From assembly GCA_037349315.1 (NCBI GenBank), contig JBAIAC010000033.1, positions 23,330,001 to 23,394,000 of the forward strand: DNA of 64,000 nucleotides, given 5' to 3'. The position numbers and the translations under genes were made by a program. Positions 39,101 through 51,100 of the stretch are shown here, piece after piece; within the stretch, counting starts at the first letter, position 1; every line of letters begins with the position of its first letter. Below the pieces are notes generated by a model, which worked only from the letters and a program-made list of their open reading frames with translations, was not told the DNA's origin and searched no databases. The stretch is from Chelydra serpentina. Taxonomy: Eukaryota > Chordata > Testudines > Chelydridae.

Positions 39101-42100
39101 CTGTCATTCAGCAACATTCTTTCATTGCTAAGCTTTTAGGGCTCATTCCAACCTTCAAATTGGAAGGCATTAACTTTTTCGAATCCGCTACTGTGCGTAT
39201 ATGCCATAGCCAGTTTTCCAAGGCATACATTCTGGTTTACGAAGAGGAAACATCAAACTTTCTGCTGTAGCTGCTTACTGCAGCAATGGAAGGGGTTCTT
39301 CTGTCACTATAGTAAATCCACCTCTCTGAGAGGTGGTAGTTAGGTCGACCAAGAATTATTCTGTAGACCTAGCACTGTATACACTGGGGTTTAGGTCAGC
39401 TTTAACTCTCTCTCTCTTAAGGGGCATGATTTTTTCACATCCCTGAGCGACGTAACTTGGTTGACTTAACTTTCTAGTGTAGAACAGTCCTCGGTAGAAT
39501 TCTGAGTTATTGTCAGGGGTTTTAAAAGCAATCACCCTAATGGGCTGAGCCTACACTCCTCACCAGCTATCTTGTAAAAATCAACTACTGTGGTTGTCCA
39601 TGGCTGTGTGGGAAGTACCAAACCCACCGATGAGATTCATGGAGAATGTCAGACTGCAATGGTACAGGTAGGCCACACCACATCGATGGCAAGGAGAAAG
39701 TGAAGCCTTTTGCTCATTAAGAACTTTATACAACACCTACTGACAACAATGACGAAATTCCCATTGACTTCAGAGGGAGTAGGATCCACCCCTCAGACTG
39801 CGTTATACACAAAACTTTCCACATCAACCCATGGACAATGCATTACCTCCCAGAAATCAGTGTCAGGAAAGGTCTTTTGTCCTTAGCAGATGCTGGTGTG
39901 GTTTTGACTCCATTATCAATGATCATGCCAGCCTGAGGAGGAAAAGGAACTTTGTGATGTATTATACACTTTAAAATTATGATGTAGTTTTACATTTCTG
40001 AGCCAATTCTTCAGCTGGTGCAAAACACTGAGTTGTTTTTTTTAAGTCAAAGGCATTATCCTGATTTATACCAGCTGAGGATTTGGCCTTCTACATTTAA
40101 AACACCACCTAGACCAACACCAGTGAAAGATGGTGTAACATTTAAAGTACAAGGCAAAGAGTTCTGAGAAGGACCAGAATTTTTGCTAAACTTGTCGTGA
40201 TCACTTAAGCAAAATGTCACTCTCTTCAAAGTCACTAGCTCTCTCTGACTTGGGTACCAATCCAGGTGCCTTATGCTTTTGGAGAATCTTTAGCAAACAA
40301 CATGGCTCCCCAGAAAAATATTTATATTTCATTAGAATTGTTACCACTCCAGTTGAAGATGAATTGAAATACCAGCCCCTTGCTAAGTAAAAATCCATTC
40401 CCATTGATACTCAAGCAACCTGGCTGTGAAATCCTGCCCAGAAGTGCTGCTCCTGGAAGATGTGCATCTGAGAACTGTGTCATAGTATCAGACACTCGCT
40501 GTATCCTATAATGCATCGTTTCAGCATGGACCACTTTCAAGGTTACTGTTTCTGCAAGTGGTATGAGAAACAGGAGGACTGTCCATTCTACCATCTTCTG
40601 TCTGCAGCCCTTTAAAAAGCCCCTTGTGTTTTCCAGAACCTGTTCAACTCATCTTACTGGCCAATTAAATAGTGCTGCAATTTAAAGACATTAAGTAATA
40701 GATTAAGGCTCAGGAGCTCAGTGTACAGTTTCCCAGGGTAGTATGTTTGGGCTGAATAAGTAAAGAGATTTAGGAAGTGATTAGACGGAGCTTATATTAT
40801 TTTATCTACCAGATGCTATTTGATCAATGGCTGACATTGGAAGCAATGATCTATAATCAGGCAAGCTGCCAAAAGATGCAGCTAGCGGCACCAAGAGCGA
40901 AAGCAGACAGATGACCTGGTGGAAAGGCGTGAAAGTAAGACCCTCATCTCCCAACATCCCATGAGAAATTTTAGCTTGTGGCCCAAGAATAGTAAAGTGA
41001 ATCCAATGTAAACAGAATCTGTAATTCTATTATACCAACAAACAAGCCACTTTGTTTGTAGATACAAATGCTGAAAAATTAGTTTGCAATTGCATGTAGT
41101 CAATCAGAAATCACTCGACTTAATAGCTTGCAGGCTCAGAAAGCTGGAGAAATCAAGTGGTGTTTTTAGACATGATGATAGTTTTCATTGCGTGCAGACT
41201 CACTCGGTAGTTGGAATGTGCCCGATTGTTGTAGAATTTTCCCATTGGAATGTGCTCGGTGTAGCCTGGAGAATACATTCCTTCCGAGGGGCCCGTAGGC
41301 ACATGGTGAAAAACAAACCAAAACCCTGTTTCCTGCAAAAGGGAATACACAGCGTGAGCCTTCCCTTGAACTTTACAGATTTACATTAGTACAGGGGCTT
41401 ACCAGGAAACATTGCAAGGTGAAAGCCAGCCGATTTCAGGACATATAAGAGGTATTGCTCTGTAACTATATGCAAAAGACACCCCCCCCCACACACACAC
41501 AAAAGCAGTTAGGGTCAGCGTTTTCAGGGCACCTAAAGTTAGCCTCCGACATCCATACTGAGACTAAATGTAAACTGGACTGATTTTCAGATGTGCTGAG
41601 CACCCACAAACCCTACTTATGTCAATGAGAGCTTCAGGTGCTCAGCACCTTTGAAAATCAGGCCACCTATTCAGGGAGGATGCAAGGAAATTTTGCGCCC
41701 TAGGCGAAACTTCCTTGCACCAGCTCTGCGCCACCCCCCCCCCCCCGCAACCAAGACAGCTCCCCTGCTCGCAGCAGGCGGCTCCCCATCCCGCCCGCGG
41801 CAGCTCAGCCCCCCCGCCCGTGGCAGCTCCCCACCCACCCGGGGCAGCTCAACCCCCCGCCCGCGGCAGCCTGCGGTGCCTCCCCAACTCCCGGCTCCAT
41901 GCTCAGCCGCTGAGCTTGGAGCCGGGATGCAGGAGGGAACCGCCCGCCGCCAAGGGCGGTGAAATGCCACCCCCCAAATCCTGGCACCCTAGGCAACCGC
42001 CTAGGGTCGCCCAGTGATAGCGCTGGCCCTGCACCTATTTAGGTGCCCAAAATTTGATATAGGTGCCTACATTTAAGCCTGGAGATTTGCAAACTTTGGG

Positions 42101-45100
42101 CTGTAGTGAGGCGGTGTGGCTCCCCGCTGCACCAGAGCGGGTTGAACCCCTTCGGACATCAGAGTGGGTGGAGCCAGGAAGCTCTGAGCCTGCCCCTCAG
42201 CGGGCCAGGCGGCGACCGAGAAGTAGTAGGGCACGATCCGGAAGTATAAAGGCGAGCCCTCAGCAGTCACTAGAGCTCCAGCCGCCAGGGAGGCTGGAGG
42301 CAGCCAGCTTAGCCCGCGACTGGGAGAACCCTGCGGCTCCCGGTGCACCCCAGGACTGGCCGGACCTACCCTGCGCTAGCTACCCGGAGGAGTTGCTGGA
42401 CCTGCCCTGCGCCCGCTATCCGGAGGAGTTGCTGGACCTGCCCTGCGCCCGCTATCCGGAGGAGTTGCCGGGCCTGCCCTGCGCCCGCTACCCGGAGGAG
42501 TTGCCGGGCCTGCCCTGCGCCCGCTACCCGGAGGAGTTGCCGGGCCTGCCCTGCGCCCGCTATCCGGAGGAGTTGCCGGGCCTGCCCTGCGCCCGCTATC
42601 CGGAGGAGTTGCTGGACCTGCCCTGCGCCCGCTATCCGGAGGAGTTGCCGGGCCTGCCGCTTGCCCACTACCCCGAGGAACCCATGGTATTGGACCCCCC
42701 AGGAGGACACCACTGTGAACCAGGTACCCAAAGCGAGGGGGGGGGGGGAAGTTAAGAAGTGGCCCGGGGACAGCCGACCCTAGTCCGGCTGTAACGTGGC
42801 CAGAACCCATGTCCGTGTGTTGCGGCCAGAATCCCCACTGACACAGCAGCGGGTCGTCTGCCGCTGCTAGGGCCCTGGGCCGGGACGCAGTGGAGTGGGT
42901 GGGCCTGCGTCCCCCCTGCCACCCAATTTGTGGGTGGCAGTCTCCCCCTCTTCTGGGCCCCTGGAGGTCTGGGCCCAGTTCCAGATACTGTTTGCTCAGC
43001 CCCTGCCTGCAGGCCTGAGCCACTGACTCTGTTGCAGCTAAAGTGTGTTTCAGTTACCGCAAAGGCCCCCGAGAGGGAGAGATCCAACGGCCAGACTAAT
43101 TCCCCCTGAATATCCTCTGTAGGTAGTGAGCCGGTGTGGCTCCCCGCTGCACCGGAGCGGGTCGAGCCCCGGCTAACCCCCTTACACGGGCCAAATACTT
43201 TACTCTGTTTATTTTTTAATTGAAAAAATAAAGACAATTGAGCTGAGTTAGAGTTTCTGTACAATTAGCATTAGTGTGGATTTAAGTGTCCCAGCCCTAC
43301 ATACCATTCATGACTGGTTTAGGACTGAGCCTGTCACCATTGTGGTCAATAGGAGCTTTGCCGTTGACTTAATGGGAGGAGGAGGGTTGGGTCTTTAATT
43401 TATACAGGCTCTGGTTTGGGAATTTTGTTAAAAGTAATCCAGATCTGCAATCCCTCACTACAGCAAATGACCAGAAGTGGGGGGAGATTGCATTTGCAGC
43501 ACTAGCTGCGTCAATATATGGCTTTCAGAAATGCCTGAGCAGTGGAAACAGCGAGAACCAAAAGTTGCAGGGCTATTGCAGTTGTTCTGAATGTTCCCAA
43601 ATAAGGAACCTTTGTACTCACTTCGGACCCTGCAGCTGCACAGTTTATAAGGTTGTTATGCGGATTGGCCATCCAGAAGGTGGATACAGCACTGCAGATT
43701 GAGAACAAAGAAAAGCATGAAAATGACACCCAAAGCACACACAAAGGAGCTAGCATTCCATTGCATACAGTACAGGCAGGTCAGATCACAGAGCAGATAA
43801 GCTACTGCCTAGAGGGTGTAGCAACTGGGGTTTCTTTCTCTCTCATCATAACGCAACTGTCACCATCATCTGCAGACGCAGCAAAATGGCCTTATCTTTA
43901 AAGACCTCAGGAATTAAATGAAGAATTTCTACTGAAATCCCAAGCCTGGTATAAAGCTGCTAGCTGTCAATTATATTTCATGATAAGGTAAATGTGTCAT
44001 TGCATAAGTCATAGACAAGTAAAGGCCTACAATGGGGCTCCAGGTTCCCTGGAGACTGGGTTAGCCAGGGATTTGACAAATTGTTTCTATGGGCTTTTCA
44101 TAGCAATCCTCTAGCATCTGCTCTTTCCACATGCTACTGTGCTTCACTACCATCCCCCACTGGCTTCTCAGGCCATGGCCAGATTCTCATATCCATCCTT
44201 AGACTGAAGACTCCCACTGAAATCAATAGGACTATTCACAGAGTAAGGTACAAGGCAACATGGGTAAAAATGGACGGAATCTGGCCCTATAATTTTATTT
44301 TAAAAATTTAATAAGAAGCTGGGGAAAAAAGAGAGAGTTAGCCCTCTGATGTCAAAAGGCCTAAAACTTGCTGTTCGCTAGCCGTTGTTACCAGTGAAAC
44401 CCTAGCTCCAGACTGTGTGCATTGATCTTGGGGGTTCATAGACAGAGAAGGCAGCCATGCTGGCCATGTTTCTCCTATACTTCACGTAAGTCTGTCTTTA
44501 CAGAGTAATGCGCTAAACTGCAAAAAGAACTCTTGCTAAAGTCCTTTTCATTTCAACCACTACCGAGATCCAGCCCATAAATCTGCCCTGTTGAGGTTTT
44601 GTGGATCTGAAAAGACATAATAGAGAATTGGATCTTGCAAGATGGGAAATGAGGTTGCTTAGCACCTTCTAGAAGGCACTCAGTGGTTTGCCAGGCTGGG
44701 CTTAGAGTTTGCCTTAAATAGAAACGGGCTTTAAGAACATTCATGCAATCACTTATATGGTGATTAGTAGTAGGGACTCTATACTTAGGCAGTCTTTGAT
44801 ATTCCATAGCCACATTCCAAGGTCTTGCTGAACAACATTGAATTCAACTCTTTGGTTTGAGTTTACTTCCTGTACAGTATATGCCAAGTGGATGCAAAAT
44901 ACAACTGTTGGGACAGATTCTGCCACCCTTCCTCATATTGAGTAGTACCCTTACTCCACAAGGAATTCCGTTGTAATCAGTGGGACTAGTTACAGAATAA
45001 AGTACAACTCAATATGAAAAAAGGTGGCAGAGTCTGTCCCATTCTGAATTTAATAGCATTTTATACCCACATAATGGTGGTGTAAATGAGATGCAAGGCA

Positions 45101-48100
45101 ATGCAGAGTCAGGGCCATTTGTCTTCATATTGCACTTTGAAAGGGATGCATACAATAATATCTGCGATAACAAGCACTTTAGTTGACCTTACACTAAAAA
45201 TACTAAGCAAAATTATACCCTGCATGGGTAAATGTATAAATAGCATGGAAACATCCTGCAAAGACAGCCACCCTATCTTTTTGAGCACATGGCCCATATT
45301 CCTGAAAGCAGAGTACTTAACTATGTACACCTAATCCTGTGTTTCATGGATTAAAAAAAGTCAAATCCTACAAGGCGAGGGAAAAACAAACAAACAAAAA
45401 AAGATTTCCCACTTACTTGCAATCCTGCCTGGGTTTGGGGATGTACCCTGGGTATGCCCCTTCTGTAATCATCTTGCACATTTTACTGTCTCGGTCAGAT
45501 GGTAGGAGAGTGCTAGGTTTAACGAGCAGTCCAAGGCAGTGATCAAATGTGTTGCGTTCCTCTGGCCCATCCTCAGTAAAGAAGCAATGTCCCAGGGTGT
45601 TGTAGCCCACAACGTCCTTAATCTGCATGCACAAAAATGGAGCTGCATTCAGATTTCGTTTTCCAGCCACTTAGAGATAATAATAATAAATAATAATAAT
45701 GCTATTCATTATTATTATTTTACTGTGGCACCTCAGTCAGAGACCAGGACCCTATTGTATCAGGAGCAGTACAAGCACAGTGAGGATAAAGACGGACCTT
45801 GCCCCTACGAATTTACATACTAAGTGATAGTGTAAGCTTTTAAGATTTAATTAGAATTTGCCATTTCATATGAAATGCTAATTACCCTCTGCTGTAATCC
45901 GCATGCCGAGCAAGTGATAATATTATAATAAAAGACAAATAGCTTGAGAAGACGAAGAGACGGGAATGGGGGGACATCAGATGTTTAAGCCACATCTGGG
46001 CTCATTCATCTTTGTGCGCTGTTACACAAACAGCAAGGTTGATGGACTAAAATGTATCCCCTGAAGTGAAAAAAAAATATTTTTCTAGTCTATCAGAGAT
46101 GCTGCTAGTTGTTTACTGGACAGGCTGGGTTGTTTTAGGTCTGACCTGACCCTTTTTCCAACTGATGACAAGAGCTTTACTTAAAATTGAAACAAACCAG
46201 CTGGTGTTAATCAGTGTAGCTCCATTGAAAACCCTGCAGTTCACATGTAGTTCACACTGCAGCCCTATTGTCTCTCACAGAGCTATGCTGATTTACCCCA
46301 GTTGAAGATCTGAGGTAAAATTTTCAGAAACAACTATAGGACTTAGGAGCCTAAAACCAGGGCTGGGTGCAAAGCAACATTTCCGTTTCATGGAAAATGT
46401 TGAGGTTTCAGAAATGGTTTTTGTTCTGATGTGGAACACACTTGAGACCTTTCAAAGTTCTTTGTGAACAGTGGGAGAGAGCAAGAGATTTCCAGAACAC
46501 CCAGGTGATTAGAAAACTTCCGTGGGATGTGGGAGACCCAAGGTCAAATCCCTGCTCTGCCTGATACCCCAAACTCCGGCCCAACGAATACTCATTTGTC
46601 TATACAAAGTGAAACAGCTCAAACAGGAGACACTGAAATGAACTCTGGAGCGTGGAATGGGAGACCCAGGCTCAAGTATCTGCTCTGCCAGATTCAGAGC
46701 AGGTTCAAGTACCTGGTTCTCCCACATCTCAGGTTAAGTACCTTAACCCTGGGCTACTGATTATTCTGGGGTTACCATCTCTAGCCAGATATTCCACCCT
46801 GGATGTGAGAAAACTTCCTGATCAGGTTTGTGTAGAAACCAAGACATTTCAACTAAACAGTTTGGTTTAGACAAAAACAGCTTTTTCCAATAGGAAGAGG
46901 TTTTGTTGAAAACTTTGCAACCAGCTCTACCCAAGACCCATTTTCAGAATGGATTTAGGCTCTTGGCAGTCCAAGTTCCATTGACTTTAAATGAGACTTG
47001 GGCTACTAAATACCTATGTCACTTTTGATAATGGATGTAGGCACTTTCAAGTGTTCTCTGGTCTTTATCTCGGAGGTTTCAGTCAAGGGGAACCAATTTC
47101 AAGGACTGAACTTGAAATGGTTAAATATATACACTTAGACAGAATACTTTGCCTGCCAGGTCTATTACACACTGCCATCTGCAAACACATGCATTATGCA
47201 TAGCCCATGGTCCAGTGTAAATATTCAAGCCTCTGAACACAAATCATCACAGTAAATTAAAGACTGTTAAAATGACATGCGGTGCGATGCATTCTATTAA
47301 ATTACTTCTCCGAAATTTGCTGCTAACTCTCTCGATTCAATTAGATAGATAGCCATGCAAGTCTAACACCAGCAGTATTTCAGTGTAAAATGGGTGTGCT
47401 GTGCTATTTTAATAATCCTGTCTTGAAAAGCATGACATTTGCCAGCCTTGCAATTAGAAACACCCATTGGATGCTAGAACATCTTCAAGAGGAGCATCAC
47501 CATACCTTTACATCAGCAAGGCCTTTAGTCACAGGGATGCCAAAACTGCAACTGACCAGCTGTGTAAATCTATTATTTTTCCTGAGCACACTGGCAATAC
47601 TTTAGAGATACATGTATGTTGTTTCTGGGGTGTTTAGCTGCTGAAAGCCGTAAGTGACTTCTCAAACAATTCCTCCGCTACCTGCTACACCAATTCATTA
47701 CACCAGTGAACTCTGGAACTAGATCTGTATTGGTGTAATACGTCAGGCCTGAAAAGTGAAAAACTGACGTATTACTTAGAACCTGGCTAGGGAACAACAA
47801 ATCCCTGTATAGGTTCAGTACCATTGCAGAGGTAAACATCTGCCAGTATTGTAAGAGGGAAGTGAATATATTGGCATAGGTTGGAATGCTGTACTGTATC
47901 ATCTCCTTTGGCAGATATCCTAATGTAGGGCTGCGGCTCTGGGGCCAGATCCTCAGCTGGTGTAAGTCAGAATAGCTCCACTGAAATCAAAGCAGCTACA
48001 CTGATTTACACCAGCTGATTTACGTGCCACCCTTTACTCCATTACTTATTTTTCCTATTTCTGGCCCCTGGGATTACTCAAGACTGGAAACAGACAAATG

Positions 48101-51100
48101 TGGAACTGTTTCACTTTCAGATTCTCATGCACTAGCACTGTGCTGAAAAGTTTGGGAACTGCTGGACAAGGTTTATTTGTTTAAAAAAATGCACCGGGGG
48201 AAAAAAATTAAATTTCACAGAAACATTACAATTCGTCTATACGCTTATTTTAACAGTGCAATTTATGGCTAGGTTTGACAGTGCCCTTTTAAATAAAGCA
48301 ATTGCCCTGTAGCGCAGTTGGATTACTGAGAGCAGATATCACTATAGCAATTAGATAACACTGCTGCTTATCCCCAACAGCACAGCTCTCCTGAGTTCTG
48401 CCAGACGTTATCAGCCTTCATTTAATGTCCATCCTTGATAACAGCTTCCATTTCAGCCTACACACTATGAGCTAGTTCAGTGGCTCTGACCAGGGTGAAA
48501 GTAGCAGCAGTATTTGATCAATGGGGGTGTAGCGGTATAATGGAGAGGGAAAGTTGGCCAGTGTATTGCAGAAATCATGGACATTTTCATTTACGTAATT
48601 ACGGCAACAAGGCCATTTCTACCAGTTTGGTTTGAGAAGGGCCCTCTGTGCCCTTAAAGTGAACATATGCTTGTGGACAAGCGTAGAACATGATTGGTTC
48701 GAGCCAGCCACAACTATTTATTTATTGTCCAGAGACAGGCTTTCAGCATCCGTGTGTAAATGCACAGGAAGAAGACTCTGCCACCAGGAGCAAACAGTGA
48801 CATCTGTTTGTTTTTTATTTCTAATATTTTATAGCGTTGACATTTCTGAGCCTGCTGCCAAGGGTGCTAAAAGCAAAATAATTTGTGACACTAGTAACCG
48901 GAGAGCCCAGTGAGGAGTCTGCATGAAAATCTCCAAGCTGCTTTAACAATGACTTAACTGTTACAAAATACCCAAGTGCCTCCCCCCTCATTCACCAAAA
49001 CATTAAGCAAGCCCTTAACTATAGGCCTGTGAGCTGTCCCATTGAAACCAATGGGAATACTGGAAGTCAATGGGACCACTCACATACTAAAGATAAGCAT
49101 CTGATCAAGTGCTTTGCTGGTTCGAGGCCTAATATTTCAGCAAGTTTTTTTGTGTGCGTCTCCTAAGAGGCTAGTTCACTCAAAGATCACCAAGGCAACT
49201 GGTCTCCTGGCAGGTTATGCCTTGGACCTATCTGCTCACAGAGGCATTGAATGATATGGGAGGAGAAGTGGGCAGGAGATTACTGTTTCCTGATTTTCTC
49301 TTCTATAACTTAGCTAACTTAAATAAATGGTGCCCAGATACTACAGTGAAGACCATCTTAGATGTGCATGTAATAACAACAGTACTTTCCTCGTTGGAGA
49401 TTTGGCTGTGTTTTTGTGACTTCACGTAGTATCTCAAGGGCGAAAGGAAACTAGATTTCATAGCAGAAGAGCGCGCTGCAGGATCAGCTGAGGATGAATT
49501 GCTCGGGGTATACATCCAATTATAGGATAACAAGATTGAATGCAGTTTTAATTGAAATGAACTACATCTGTGTAGTTTATCAAACTTTTAGAAATCCTCT
49601 TTTGTGATGCAATGGGACAAGCAGCTAGACTGCACAGCACAGAATTTATTTCACTGGGCATTTCATTTCAGAGGGCAACAAACATGCAGTTGAAATAAAA
49701 GGTGCAAAATCAATTTGTTGGTGGTAATGAGTGTAGATTAGTAAATTATACATTTTTAAAAGTAAAACAATAAACTGATTCAATTATCAATGTAGGTTTT
49801 TCTTTATAGTTGCGTTTCTCTTTTAGTGGAGATTTCTTTTAAATAACTTGCCATGGAACAAACTCCAAGGTCCCTCAAAGAATCACAGTTGTTGAGTAAC
49901 ACCACCAGAATTAAGCAGTTTTCTTCAATCACATCAGCCTGTCTGCATTTCATCATGGTTGTCTTGGCTGGAAAAGCCTGAGAACAGGGATCCTTACAGT
50001 ATTTCCTAGTCACAATGACATGGTTTTCATTTGGAAAATGCACAAGGGACTGAAAATTTCCAAATATCAAGTATAAATCCACCCAGCTGACCCGTGAAAT
50101 GCCACTCTCTGGGTATTTGGTTTGGCAGTAAGAGCAAGCATCAATCAATAGAGACACAGGGTTTAAAATTAGAATCAGAGCTGAGGTTTTAGTCAGCCCT
50201 CTGCTAACCAACAGCTGTGCAACCGTCACATAGCTAGAGGATGTGTTTATGGTGCCATTATTAGGAACCTTCTCATTACTTGACAAACAGACTCCTGGCA
50301 ATTCTCTTCCAGGCTGTGTGTTAGTTACATTCTTAGCTACACTGAGCTGCTACATGGATGGCTTTAAATTGGAAAGCAGTCATACATCTCTGGACGCCTA
50401 ATAAAATTTAGATAAGGTAAAGTAGAACAGATTTTTCAGAAACCAAGTCTACAGCAGATTTTAGGATCCCGTTGAACACAAAATAAGGGATTAAAAATGT
50501 TGAGCTTGAACACTCTTACAATAGTTCAATGAAAAGTTAGTGAGGGTGTTTTTAAAATACGAGTGATAAACTGGGAGAATTCCTAGTGCTGAATGACCAT
50601 CATCTGAGACAGCCAGTGGCATGGCATGCTGGTGGTCTCATGTTAAACCACTGATCTCTTATGCACAGGTTTGAGATCCTAGCTGGTTAGAGACTGGTTA
50701 AAAACACTTTTGTATATTGGCTCCGATTCTTTTTTTCACATGTGGTGCCAACACAGGAAAAATGTAGGATTCCCGAGGAACTAACAGGCATGTTGAGGCC
50801 ACTGTTTTGGGTTGATGCTTGGGAAAAGTTGAGAAGTCAGTCCTGATGTTTGTTACATGCTTTTAAAAGCTCTGCTTTCAAAAACACATTTCTGAACCTT
50901 TTCTGAATGTGGGCCAAGGTTTCTCTTTCTCACATTCACAAAATGCATGTATATGGTGGTTGGTTATATGGTTTCAGTACTAACATCCACATTGTACTTT
51001 TGGCCTTGGGCCTAGATATCCACAAGAAGTGGACATGGGGTCCTAGCTCTAATTTCTAACGTGCAAAATATTCTTAACAACAACACAGTTAAAGCTGATG

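Larger units (their letters stand above)
43692..45416. other. CEMIP intron (exons c-d) with two foldback MITEs
   Basis: It holds foldbacks at 44177-44286 and 44910-45040. Nothing else is recognised. Confidence 0.75.

Noticed and set aside
42343..43023. Several long frames on both strands at 42.3-43.0 kb as protein genes
   Set aside because: They arise because a 36-bp repeat unit keeps all frames free of stops; the region is an LTR.
48310..48321. tRNA-like A box (tagcgcagttgg)
   Set aside because: No B box, no cloverleaf and no acceptor pairing downstream.
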